Assembly (NCBI GenBank): GCA_017625275.1
Contig: JAGALI010000241.1
Coordinates: forward strand, 1-27,446
DNA: 27,446 bases
Direction of reading: 5' to 3'
Origin: Clostridia bacterium
GTDB taxonomy: Bacteria > Bacillota > Clostridia > Oscillospirales > CAG-272
The notes beneath the pieces were generated by a model, which saw only the letters and a list, made by a program, of their open reading frames with translations, ran no database searches and had not been told where the DNA came from. This document shows, in pieces, positions 7,749 to 15,996 of the stretch (position 1 is its first letter; the number at the start of each line of letters is the position of its first letter). A program made the position numbers and the translations under genes.

Positions 7749-10700
7749 TTAGCCTACCTTGGAGATTACAACTGTACCAGCATCAGGAATTGCGTCGAAG
7801 TAAAGAACGCCATTCTTAACTGTACAAGCCATATCCTCAGCCATGTTAGGTGCATACTTATCGTTTTTAACAACAGGGATTGATACGCCATTTTGTGTTA
7901 CTGTTACATTTGTCCAACCACTTGGAAGATTAAACTCAAAGGTTAGAGGCTGTTGGAACATAACATCATCAAGTCCATCTGTAATTTCAACAGAAATTTG
8001 AGTGCTACCAACTGTCATGCTTGAAACGCTTGCAGCGTGTGCCTCTCTGAAGTAGAGGAGCGCCTCGTTGTAGGAGGATACCCAAACGCCAGTCTTAACA
8101 AAGTAGTCGAGCTTCTTTTCAAATACGCTCTTAGGAACGCTGAACTTATCGGTTAATACTGGTGTATCTGCTACATCAATTGTATGGATACAGTCAGCAG
8201 TCCAAAGTCCGTTCTTTACGATATGATCGATAGCGCCCTTATAGTCAACGCCCTCTCTTTCGCTTGCAGAAGCGCCAAAGGTTGTTGTTCTATAGGTGAT
8301 ATAAGATGGTAGGTTACCCCATTGCTCTCTTGTTGTGAGTGAATCAGGGTCACAATAGGTTCCTGCCTGACCACCACTACGTCCACCGAGCATAAGGTCG
8401 TTTACAAAGTTAGCTGTTCCTGCGCCTGTTGCACCGTTAGGTGTAGCAAAGCCGATTACTCTTTGACCTGGCACCCAGCTCATAAGAGTATAGAACGCAT
8501 CGTCAATCTCAGATCCCAATGTGATTTCATCCATATCTTCGCCTGTAAATGGTCCTGCGTGGAAGGATGAGTGAGAGCCGATGTCAAATGCACCAGATGC
8601 AACATACTTCTTCCAGTCTGTTACATAGCCACTTGAGTATTGAATTGTCAAAACAGCTGTTGCCTTCATATGACGCTTCGCAAGCTCTGGATATACCCAC
8701 TCATATGTGTCGATATAGTTACCATCGTCGAAGGTCATTGACCATGATGCAGGTGCATTATGGTAGTACTTTGTTACCTTTGGAACTGCAATGTAGCCAT
8801 CGCCTGTTCTGTATTCTGTAACATCTAGCTTTGTTGCACCACAGCCTGATGTACAGGAGTATTCATTAACCTTATTGTTGTTAAGGTCTGTATCAGCTAC
8901 AGCCTGACCCCACTTGTGGCCGTTTGCTTCAATAGCATCTGTCTTCCATCTCTTGTCACACATCATACACTCATAAACAGTGTAGCCTGCGCTTGTACAG
9001 GTAGGAGCAACTATCTCCACAGGCTCTGCCTTTGTGTACTTGTGAGGACAAGACTCATTTTCTGGAAGTGTCTGTGCAATTTCAGCAACAGTATAAGGAA
9101 TTACATCATTTACATACGCACCAAAGCGCGCTGTTTCTCTTGTTACCTCAAGACGGAATGCTGTAAGGTATTCACCAATATCAACTGTAAACTTAGCATA
9201 AGGAGCAGATACATCGCCTACCTCAAGACGCTTGAGCTCAACCCAGTATCCACCATCCGCCTCGTTTGTATCCTCAACCCACTTTTGGAGAGACATTTCT
9301 CTTCCCCTTGTACTATCGCAGGAAATCTGGATATACGCTATGAATTGTGGAGTTGGGAATGTGAAGGAGGCATAAACCTTCCTTCTATTTGTTAGCTTAA
9401 TATCATTATAGTCTTTATTTGTACCACTTTCATTAATAGTAACACCTGTGATGTAGTGGTGGTCTCTATCCTCGTCAGCGCCATAGTTATCAACCTCTAC
9501 ACGAACAACGGAAACGCCATCAAGGGCTGATGTTTGCTCCTTACCCTCGCTATCCTTCCATTTAGGTGTGAAGGTATATGTGCCTGTGTCGCCTTCCTTT
9601 ACGGTATACTTACCGAAGCTAATCCATTCGGTTTTTGTATCCCAAATATCGTTACCATTCTCGTCCTTTGCAGGCTCCTTGAGTGGTTTTCCCTCTGGGT
9701 CAAGAAGGGTTTCCCATATTTCGTTACCATTTTCGTCAAGAAGTGGGTTTCCTTGCTCGTCGGTTAGCTTAACCTTTTGGTTTTGCATTCTCTGCTCATT
9801 CCATGAGCGACATGCCCAAACCTCAATGGTCTCGCCAACGATAACCTTACTTGCCTTTACAACCACATTGCCAATTGACTTGGTTGGGTCAACATTATTT
9901 TGATTATCCTTTACGCCGTATTCAACCATCCAGTTGGTAATATCCTCAAGATACTTGTTACTGTTGTATACAGGATTTTCCCACCATACACGGGCGTCAG
10001 TACACCATGAAGTAACTGTTTTGTTATCAAGAAGGTTTGCAGCGCTGGAATCAACCCATGCGTTATATGAACCAGTAATAAAGCCTGTTGCCAAAGGTCC
10101 AATAGACTGTGGTCTTCTAAGAACCTGATCGTTTCCGAGGTAAGCATATGCTGCAACCTCACAAATCATTGCAGGAGTATAACGACCTGCGTGAGTTACT
10201 GTGAATCTAATTTTACTTGTTGTCTTTGGCTCAGTAAGAGCAAGTGATACTGTTACCTTTTGTGACTTAGGGTCTCTGTTGTCAGCGTCAGAGATTTCTC
10301 CAACCTTAACCCATGCGTCATCAACAAACATTTCTACATCATATTTTACATAGCAATCATCGCCAAGCGCCCAGCCGTAATAGTTAGGAAGAACAAGCTC
10401 AACTGTCTTAAATTCATAAGCAGTCAAGAATTCAACCGTTAGCTGGTCACCTGTGTAGCTTGTGCCGTCAACAAGTGTGTCTGCTCTCCAATAGGTAGCA
10501 GGTGCGCCATCAAGCACATTAGATGCAAGTGTAAGTCTATAAAGAGATGTTGCATAGGCTGTTGCAGTAGAAGCAACATTTACATACTTCTTGTCACCGT
10601 GTGAAACGGTTTTGATGTCAAGAGTGTCGTAGAGTGCTACATTCTTAGGCTCAACCACGTCAACTTTACCCTCAACACAGCCGACTGTCATGCAAGCCTG

Positions 10701-11378
10701 TCTCTTTTCGCCGTATGCATAATCTGTTGGCTCAAGTGTAACATACCAGTCTGTGTATACATGCTCACCCGTTGCCAATGCATTTGGGTCAATCTCCTCA
10801 ACCCTGTAGTCACAGTCCTCTCTCTTACACTTTGTTATAATTTTTCCATTCTGGTAGCAGGTTGGTTCCTTGTTTGTTGTCTTAAGGTCGTGTCCCTGCG
10901 CCTCTTGAATAAGAGTTGTTATAATTCTACCCTGTTCGTTATTACATTGTGGATTACGACATTGCTTAACGAGCATATGGTTGGTTGTACAGCTAAGAGG
11001 TGTATAACCTATTGTTTTGTATCCTGCTGAGTGAGCACATGGTGGCTCCGGACTCCATTTTGCAACTAGCACAAGGTCACCTGTAACCTTCTTTGCAGAG
11101 GTGTACTTGGTTGTAAACTCTGTGTCGTCCTCGGCATACCAGCCTTCAAAAATAAAGCCCTTTCTATAAGGTGTTGGAAGCTCACCTATCTTCTGATTGT
11201 ATTCAACCTCTCTGCCCTCAAGCTCAGGCGCGCCCTCATAGTTAAGATTGAAGGTTACCTCGAAAAACTCACCCTCAAGGTTTTCTGATGGTTCTTCCTC
11301 TTCATCACCACCACAGGCAACAAGCATAAAGGTCAAGCACAGAAGCAAAGCAAGAATTGCTAAAAGTCTTTTTTTCAT
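7749..11378 (-). CDS. Multidomain surface lipoprotein with C-terminal NodB polysaccharide deacetylase domain
   Basis: This is a 1209-residue exported lipoprotein with lipobox LVAC (Cys22) and an acidic linker. An InlB B-type repeat (about 38-108, ending FEGWY...LVAKW) comes next. Cys-rich ribbon-like modules occupy about 112-240 and 775-850, with discoidin (F5/8C)-like beta domains between (about 260-420 and 430-770). The NodB domain begins near residue 870: TFDDG (D884, D885), HSSFH (H936, H940) and FATPNGA at the position of the usual RxPYG motif. The metal-binding Asp-His-His set is therefore present. NodB enzymes remove N- or O-acetyl groups from peptidoglycan, chitin or xylan; here a cell-surface glycan is likely but unidentified. 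A beta tail of about 100 residues follows the catalytic domain. CGAGG lies 8 bp before the ATG. It lies 109 bp downstream of a paralogous lipoprotein gene and is probably co-transcribed with it. Confidence 0.88.
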   Translation of the reverse strand: MKKRLLAILALLLCLTFMLVACGGDEEEEPSENLEGEFFEVTFNLNYEGAPELEGREVEYNQKIGELPTPYRKGFIFEGWYAEDDTEFTTKYTSAKKVTGDLVLVAKWSPEPPCAHSAGYKTIGYTPLSCTTNHMLVKQCRNPQCNNEQGRIITTLIQEAQGHDLKTTNKEPTCYQNGKIITKCKREDCDYRVEEIDPNALATGEHVYTDWYVTLEPTDYAYGEKRQACMTVGCVEGKVDVVEPKNVALYDTLDIKTVSHGDKKYVNVASTATAYATSLYRLTLASNVLDGAPATYWRADTLVDGTSYTGDQLTVEFLTAYEFKTVELVLPNYYGWALGDDCYVKYDVEMFVDDAWVKVGEISDADNRDPKSQKVTVSLALTEPKTTSKIRFTVTHAGRYTPAMICEVAAYAYLGNDQVLRRPQSIGPLATGFITGSYNAWVDSSAANLLDNKTVTSWCTDARVWWENPVYNSNKYLEDITNWMVEYGVKDNQNNVDPTKSIGNVVVKASKVIVGETIEVWACRSWNEQRMQNQKVKLTDEQGNPLLDENGNEIWETLLDPEGKPLKEPAKDENGNDIWDTKTEWISFGKYTVKEGDTGTYTFTPKWKDSEGKEQTSALDGVSVVRVEVDNYGADEDRDHHYITGVTINESGTNKDYNDIKLTNRRKVYASFTFPTPQFIAYIQISCDSTRGREMSLQKWVEDTNEADGGYWVELKRLEVGDVSAPYAKFTVDIGEYLTAFRLEVTRETARFGAYVNDVIPYTVAEIAQTLPENESCPHKYTKAEPVEIVAPTCTSAGYTVYECMMCDKRWKTDAIEANGHKWGQAVADTDLNNNKVNEYSCTSGCGATKLDVTEYRTGDGYIAVPKVTKYYHNAPASWSMTFDDGNYIDTYEWVYPELAKRHMKATAVLTIQYSSGYVTDWKKYVASGAFDIGSHSSFHAGPFTGEDMDEITLGSEIDDAFYTLMSWVPGQRVIGFATPNGATGAGTANFVNDLMLGGRSGGQAGTYCDPDSLTTREQWGNLPSYITYRTTTFGASASEREGVDYKGAIDHIVKNGLWTADCIHTIDVADTPVLTDKFSVPKSVFEKKLDYFVKTGVWVSSYNEALLYFREAHAASVSSMTVGSTQISVEITDGLDDVMFQQPLTFEFNLPSGWTNVTVTQNGVSIPVVKNDKYAPNMAEDMACTVKNGVLYFDAIPDAGTVVISKVG

Positions 11379-11392
11379 AATTTTGCCTCGTT

Positions 11393-11409
11393 TTAGTGTT
11401 CTACACTAA
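11393..11409. promoter_or_regulatory. Perfect 7-bp inverted repeat upstream of the deacetylase gene
   Basis: TTAGTGT-TCT-ACACTAA is a perfect palindrome with a 3-nt spacer. It lies just upstream of the ribosome binding site of the 11378 start. Its position suits an operator or a small leader hairpin; no regulator is identified. Confidence 0.45.
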
Positions 11410-11447
11410 TTTTCTCGAATGATTTTTTGTGAATGTATTAAGTGCTT

Positions 11448-11475
11448 GTAAGCCCCCTCAAGCGAGGAGGCTTAC
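11448..11475 (-). terminator. Hairpin between the two lipoprotein genes (weak or partial terminator)
   Basis: GTAAGCCCCCTC (11448-11459) pairs with GAGGAGGCTTAC (11464-11475) with one mismatch and a 4-nt loop, 12 bp past the stop at 11488. Neither side has a T-run, so it may be an mRNA-processing or stabilising stem or an attenuating terminator rather than a full stop. No clear promoter lies between it and the next gene. Confidence 0.55.
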
Positions 11476-11487
11476 CATTAATCAAAA

Positions 11488-12600
11488 TTATTCCTCTTCA
11501 GGGATTTGAGCTACAGCTACCTCATAGAAATAGTCAGTACCATAAGCTCCTGCAAGGATGTCAACCTTTATACCCATAATAGCCTTATCGATATTTGAAA
11601 GGTCGATGCAGTGTCCGTTCTCTCTGCCCCATTCGCCAGTTGCAAAATAACCAGAACGAATTGGCTCTTCCTCGTAGTCAGTTGCGCCAGAGTAAAGCAA
11701 GCGAACCTCATAGCCGTCAATTACAGGCTTACCAGAGCCGTTACCCTTACCCTCAACGCTGAATACGATTTGGTCAACGTCTGTTGCGTTCTCAAATGAG
11801 AAGGTTACGCTCCAAGCAGAGCCGTTAGAGCTTGACAAGCATGGGTCTCCACCCTCTTGAGTAGAACGACCGTCGCCCCATTTACCATCAATCAATACAT
11901 CAGCCTTAAGTCCACCATAGAAGCCACCAGTTGTAGTTACAGTTGACTTACCTGTAATATCGGTAAATGTCTCAAGCTCAACCTCTGTACAGCCCTCTCT
12001 TAGACAAGCTCTCTTCTTTGCAAGAGGAATTACAGTCCAGCCCTCTTGGTCAAGAGCGCCGTCCTCTGCCCACTTGTGGCCAAGTGCCTTGTTTGCTGGA
12101 AGTGTTGAGTAAAGTGGGTCAATTTCTGTGTATCCACATGCTGAGCACTTCATTGTCTGTGTACCTGCCGCATCGCAGGTTGGGGTTGTGTATTCATAAG
12201 CGTATTGGTGCAAGCCCTGAGCACAGTTTGCTGAGTTACCACCACTGGAATCTCCACCCTCTGTCTTAGCAACAAAAAGTGCATAATATGTAGCATCCTC
12301 TGTTGGCTTTGTTGTCTTCTTTAGCTTTGTTGTGCTATCCTCAACATCCTCATACCAGCCCTTGAAGGTATAGCCCTCAAGCTTTGGTGCTGGCAAATCA
12401 CCAATCTTTTCACCGGCCTCAACTTCCATTTCCTCGTCGAAGTCCTCGTCCCATTCAACACCCTCATATTCACTATAATCGAAGGTGATGAGTACAGTTC
12501 CTCCGCCTTCTTCCTCGTCCTTACCACAGGCAACGACGCCACCGAAGATGAAAACAAGCGCAAGAAGCATGCACATCAAAATTCTTACTGTGTTTTTCAT
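11488..12600 (-). CDS. Surface lipoprotein with InlB repeat, Cys-rich module and discoidin-like domain
   Basis: The protein has 370 residues and lipobox VVAC (Cys25), then an acidic linker and an InlB B-type repeat (about 35-110, with YTFKGWYEDV). A Cys/His module (about 122-215) contains PTCDAAGTQTMKCSACGY and GHKWAEDG. A beta-rich C-terminal domain of about 150 residues resembles a carbohydrate-binding discoidin fold (ADVLIDGKWGDG near its start). It has the same order of modules as the N-terminal part of the next gene's product but no enzyme domain, so it probably acts as a surface glycan-binding partner. AAGGAG lies 9 bp before the ATG, and a strong promoter lies at 12668-12696. The InlB and lipobox calls are good; the discoidin call is from fold-like pattern only. 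Confidence 0.8.
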   Translation of the reverse strand: MKNTVRILMCMLLALVFIFGGVVACGKDEEEGGGTVLITFDYSEYEGVEWDEDFDEEMEVEAGEKIGDLPAPKLEGYTFKGWYEDVEDSTTKLKKTTKPTEDATYYALFVAKTEGGDSSGGNSANCAQGLHQYAYEYTTPTCDAAGTQTMKCSACGYTEIDPLYSTLPANKALGHKWAEDGALDQEGWTVIPLAKKRACLREGCTEVELETFTDITGKSTVTTTGGFYGGLKADVLIDGKWGDGRSTQEGGDPCLSSSNGSAWSVTFSFENATDVDQIVFSVEGKGNGSGKPVIDGYEVRLLYSGATDYEEEPIRSGYFATGEWGRENGHCIDLSNIDKAIMGIKVDILAGAYGTDYFYEVAVAQIPEEE

Positions 12601-12625
12601 TTCTAAAAACTCCTTATTAATTCTA

Positions 12626-12646
12626 TCTGCAAAATGTTTATGCAGA
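12626..12646. promoter_or_regulatory. 6-bp inverted repeat in the lipoprotein leader
   Basis: TCTGCA (12626-12631) and TGCAGA (12641-12646) flank 9 bp. They lie between the -10 box and the ribosome binding site of the 12600 start. The repeat may be a leader hairpin or operator. Confidence 0.35.
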
Positions 12647-12667
12647 ATTTATTTTTATTGCTCTTTT

Positions 12668-12696
12668 ATTATATACCCGAAAATAGAAAAAGTCAA
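12668..12696 (-). promoter_or_regulatory. Sigma-A promoter of the lipoprotein pair
   Basis: TTGACT (12691-12696), a 17-bp spacer and a perfect TATAAT (12668-12673) are read toward the start at 12600. It probably drives both lipoprotein genes. Confidence 0.85.
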
Positions 12697-12731
12697 CAGA
12701 GAACGGCCCCCACTGTCGTTTTTTGTAGGGT

Positions 12732-12782
12732 TGCACAAAAAATTAAATAAATCGAAGGCTCGAAAATCCAAAAATTTGTGCA
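12732..12782. repeat. Nested inverted repeats between copA and the lipoprotein promoter
   Basis: TGCACAAA (12732-12739) and TTTGTGCA (12775-12782) are perfect inverted arms. They enclose a second small palindrome TCGA-AGGC-TCGA at 12752-12763. No T-run follows and no gene is present. Its role is unknown. Confidence 0.4.
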
Positions 12783-12818
12783 TTTTGCCGATTATCTGTC
12801 GACTCTTTCTGTTGTTCT

Positions 12819-12844
12819 AAAAAATCAAATTTTAGTAAAAATTT
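12819..12844 (-). terminator. Weak AT-only terminator after copA
   Basis: AAATTTT (12827-12833) and AAAATTT (12838-12844) form a 7-bp stem directly after the copA stop. On the minus strand a T6 run (12819-12824) follows. The stem has no G/C pair, so confidence is limited. Confidence 0.5.
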
Positions 12845-12849
12845 GTGAT

Positions 12850-15294
12850 TTATTCTACCTTATAGCCAGCCTCAGCTATCGTGCTTTTTATGGTGGAGAT
12901 GTCTGCCGGAGCATCGAATTTCACCTTAACAAGACCCTTTTTATGGCTTGGGCTTGCCTTCTCAACTCCCTCGATTTTTTCAAGAGCCTCTTTAACTCTT
13001 GCCTCACAATGTGGACACATCATTCCACTTACCTTGATTACTGTTACCATATCATCCTCCTCTGTATCTGTTGGCTCGCTTGAGCCCTTTAATGCCTTAA
13101 AGAAATTCAGTCTTAATGCGTTTGTAACCACGCAAACGCTTGATAGGCTCATTGCAAGCGCGCCAAGCATTGGACTAAGAGTCAAGCCGACTCCAGCCAG
13201 CGCACCTGCTGCTATCGGTATTGCTATTACATTATAGAAAAATGCCCAAAATAGATTTTCCTTGACATTTTTAAGCGTAGCTCTTCCAAGCCTTATAGCG
13301 TTACAAACGCTTATAAGGTCGCTTTTCATAACGACAACCTCTGCTGTATCTATTGCCACATCTGTTCCTGCGCCTATTGCAATTCCAACACTAGCCTCTG
13401 CCAGTGCAGGAGCGTCGTTTACTCCGTCGCCAACCATAATAGTCTTGCCATGTACGCCAAGCGCTTTAATCTCGCTCTGCTTTTCGTTCGGTAAAACTCC
13501 AGCGATTACCTCATCAATTCCAACCTCGCCTGCTACTGCACGCGCTGTGTGCTCGTTATCGCCTGTTATCATTACCACCCTTAAGCCATTTGACTTAAGC
13601 CAAGCGACTGCCTCCTTGCTTGATGGCTTTATCGTGTCGGAGATTGCTATAATTCCCACAAACGCTCCATTTTTCGCAAAATACAGAGGTGTTTTGCCCT
13701 GCTCTGCAAGGGAGCTTGCCATTTTCAAGGCGTCGTCTGGAATACCTGCATGCTTGGCTATAAAATCAGCCTTGCCACCAAGGGCAATTTCTTCCTTTAT
13801 TATCGCACGCACGCCTTCGCCTGCATGCGCTTTGAAATCCAAGCCCTCAATATATTCGCTTTCTCTTTCCTTGGCATATTTAACTATTGCCCTGCCTAAT
13901 GGATGCTCGCTCTTCTCCTCAAGGGAATATGCAAGGCACAAAAGCTCGTCCTCGCTTATTCCATAAGGAATTATATCGCTAACTCGCATTTCGCCAGAGG
14001 TCAGCGTTCCTGTTTTATCAAAAGCTACTATTTTGGCTCTGCCCGTTTCCTCAAGCGCCTGTGCGGTTTTGAAAAGGACTCCGTTTTTAGCTCCTACTCC
14101 ACTACCAACCATTATGGCAACTGGGGTTGCAAGCCCAAGCGCACACGGACAGCTTATTACAAGCACCGAAATTGCGCGACCTATTGCGTAGCCAACCCCC
14201 TCTCCAACGACAAGCCAAATTATCATTACCAAAACGGCAATTGTAATTATTGCAGGAACAAAAAATCCAGATACCTTATCTGCTATTTTAGCGATAGGTG
14301 CCTTGGTTGAGGTGGCATCTGCTACTGTTTTTATGATTTGAGAAATTGTTGTATCTGCGCCTGTGCGCTCTGCCCTGCATTTTATAAATCCAGAGGTGCA
14401 TATTGTAGAGGCACTAACCTCACCACCCTCTGCCTTATCAGCTGGCACGCTTTCTCCCGTTAGCGAGGACTCGTCAATGCTTGCCATGCCGTCGATTATT
14501 ATGCCATCGGCAGGAATGCTCTCTCCATTTCTTACGACGAATATATCCCCCTCGCAAAGCTCCCTAGCCTTGATGGTAATCTCCTCACCATCCTTTATGA
14601 TTGTTGCATATTTAGGGCTTAAATCCATAAGAGCCTTTAGTGCAGAGGTTGTCCTTCCCTTTGCCTTAGCCTCAAGAAGCTTACCTACCGTGATAAGCGT
14701 AACAATCATTCCTGCGCTTTCAAAATAGAGTCCGTGCAGATAGCCATGTGGGCTTTGTGAAAAAAGCATTTGAGCAAAAATGTATGTGCTATAAAGGAAC
14801 GACACGCCAGAGCCTAGGGCAACGAGTGTATCCATGTTGGGCGAGCGATTTATTATCGCCTTAGCTCCACTTATAAAGAATTTTCGGTTTATCACCATGA
14901 CGATAAGCGCTAGGATAAGCTCCAAAAGTGCAATTGTTATAGGGTCCGACAGAAACGACGGAAGTGGCCACGACCACATAACGTGTCCCATTGAAAGGTA
15001 CATAAGCGCCAAAAGGAAGCCGATTGACCAAATAAGGCGCTTTATTAAAGCAGGGCTTTCCTTATCAGCAAAGCGCTCATCGGTGGCGGTTACATCCTCT
15101 GCCCTTATCGCGCCATAGCCTGCGCCCTTGACTGCTGATATTATTACCTCGTCGTCTATTATTCCCTCAACAAGCATCGAATTTGTAAGCAGGCTTACAG
15201 AGCATTTTTGAACGCCATCAACGCCTGTCACAGCCTTTTCAACGCGCGAGACACAGGCGCTACAGCTCATTCCTGTTATGTCAAATCTTTTCAT
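12850..15294 (-). CDS. copA: Copper-translocating P1B-type ATPase with N- and C-terminal HMA domains
   Basis: This 814-residue membrane ATPase exports Cu(I). The N-terminal heavy-metal-associated domain carries GMSCSAC (C11, C14). The transmembrane CPC metal site is at 382-384, within SCPCALGLATP. The phosphorylated aspartate is D426 in DKTGTLT, and TGES, SEHPLG and GDGVNDAP motifs are all present. After the last membrane helices a polar linker leads to a second HMA domain (about 749-814) with GMMCPHC (C760, C763). That tail looks like a CopZ-type chaperone fused to the pump; no separate copZ gene is visible nearby. AGGAGG lies 8 bp before the ATG. It is transcribed alone from the promoter at 15345-15373. 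CPC-type residues and two CxxC domains favour copper over zinc or cadmium. Confidence 0.95.
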   Translation of the reverse strand: MKRFDITGMSCSACVSRVEKAVTGVDGVQKCSVSLLTNSMLVEGIIDDEVIISAVKGAGYGAIRAEDVTATDERFADKESPALIKRLIWSIGFLLALMYLSMGHVMWSWPLPSFLSDPITIALLELILALIVMVINRKFFISGAKAIINRSPNMDTLVALGSGVSFLYSTYIFAQMLFSQSPHGYLHGLYFESAGMIVTLITVGKLLEAKAKGRTTSALKALMDLSPKYATIIKDGEEITIKARELCEGDIFVVRNGESIPADGIIIDGMASIDESSLTGESVPADKAEGGEVSASTICTSGFIKCRAERTGADTTISQIIKTVADATSTKAPIAKIADKVSGFFVPAIITIAVLVMIIWLVVGEGVGYAIGRAISVLVISCPCALGLATPVAIMVGSGVGAKNGVLFKTAQALEETGRAKIVAFDKTGTLTSGEMRVSDIIPYGISEDELLCLAYSLEEKSEHPLGRAIVKYAKERESEYIEGLDFKAHAGEGVRAIIKEEIALGGKADFIAKHAGIPDDALKMASSLAEQGKTPLYFAKNGAFVGIIAISDTIKPSSKEAVAWLKSNGLRVVMITGDNEHTARAVAGEVGIDEVIAGVLPNEKQSEIKALGVHGKTIMVGDGVNDAPALAEASVGIAIGAGTDVAIDTAEVVVMKSDLISVCNAIRLGRATLKNVKENLFWAFFYNVIAIPIAAGALAGVGLTLSPMLGALAMSLSSVCVVTNALRLNFFKALKGSSEPTDTEEDDMVTVIKVSGMMCPHCEARVKEALEKIEGVEKASPSHKKGLVKVKFDAPADISTIKSTIAEAGYKVE

Positions 15295-15319
15295 ATGCTC
15301 TCCCTCCTAGCTTATTTAA

Positions 15320-15335
15320 GTTAGCATAAACTAAC
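15320..15335. promoter_or_regulatory. Inverted repeat overlapping the copA transcription start region
   Basis: GTTAG (15320-15324) and CTAAC (15331-15335) are separated by 6 bp, just downstream of the copA -10 box. That position suits a repressor operator. It matches neither the CopY box nor a CsoR-type GC palindrome, so the regulator is unknown. Confidence 0.35.
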
Positions 15336-15344
15336 CATGCTTAT

Positions 15345-15373
15345 ATATTAGCACTATTTTTTCAAAAAGTCAA
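15345..15373 (-). promoter_or_regulatory. Sigma-A promoter of copA
   Basis: TTGACT (15368-15373), a 17-bp spacer and TAATAT (15345-15350) face the copA start. The -35 box abuts the mntP terminator. Confidence 0.7.
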
Positions 15374-15374
15374 C

Positions 15375-15401
15375 AAAAGAGCCCAAAATTCAGGCTCTTT
15401 T
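15375..15401 (-). terminator. Terminator after mntP
   Basis: AAAAGAGCC (15375-15383) and GGCTCTTTT (15393-15401) form a perfect 9-bp stem with a 9-nt loop, 4 bp past the mntP stop. The symmetric A and T ends give a short U-tract on either strand. Confidence 0.8.
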
Positions 15402-15405
15402 ATCA

Positions 15406-15987
15406 TTAAATCATTCCAGTTATAAAAATTTCTATTCCTATGAGAATTAAGATAACCCCACCGACTATACTAGCCTTATTTGAGAATTTACAGCCAACCC
15501 TCTCGCCGATATGAACACCTGTAAAGCAAAGGGCAAAGGTGATTGTGGCAATTATGAGCGCACAGATTATAGCTGGCAAAAGCTCATATTCTGCAATGGT
15601 AAAGCCTACAGAAAGTGCGTCTATTGAGGTGGCAATTCCCTGCACTAAAAGGGTGGCAAGGGTCAGCCTTTGCACGCGCTCACACTCACATTTTGCGCGA
15701 ATGCCCTCGTATAGCATCTTTCCACCTATGTAGCAAAGCAGGGCAAGCGCTATCCAGGGAATAAATTTTTCAAACGCCTTGAATTTTTGAACAAGCGTAT
15801 GAACTAATATCCAGCCGACAAGAGGCATCAGCGCTTGAAAAAAAGCGAACACGCCAGCAATTCCTATTGCCTTTTTAGTGCTCATTTTAGGCTCACTAAT
15901 TCCATCTGCAATCGAAACGGAAAACGCATCCATAGCCAAGCCAACGCCAAGCCCTACGCTTGTTAAAGTAAATGCTAAATCTATCAT
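15406..15987 (-). CDS. mntP: Manganese efflux pump MntP
   Basis: This 193-residue protein matches the usual MntP size (about 190) and its six-helix plan with an internal two-fold repeat. The two conserved aspartate motifs of the family are present, MDAFSVSIADG (D20) and SIDALSVGFT (D123). It exports Mn(II) from the cytoplasm. Its AAGGAAG ribosome binding site overlaps the stop codon of the WYL regulator gene, with only 9 bp between the two frames, so they are surely co-transcribed. No yybP-ykoY manganese riboswitch is seen upstream; there is almost no leader before the regulator gene. The family call is firm; manganese specificity rests on the family. Confidence 0.92.
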   Translation of the reverse strand: MIDLAFTLTSVGLGVGLAMDAFSVSIADGISEPKMSTKKAIGIAGVFAFFQALMPLVGWILVHTLVQKFKAFEKFIPWIALALLCYIGGKMLYEGIRAKCECERVQRLTLATLLVQGIATSIDALSVGFTIAEYELLPAIICALIIATITFALCFTGVHIGERVGCKFSNKASIVGGVILILIGIEIFITGMI

Positions 15988-15996
15988 TGTGCTTCC

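Noticed and set aside
15300..15375. CopY or CsoR operator at copA
   Set aside because: No TACAnnTGTA box or GC-rich CsoR palindrome is present; only an unrelated GTTAG/CTAAC repeat is seen.
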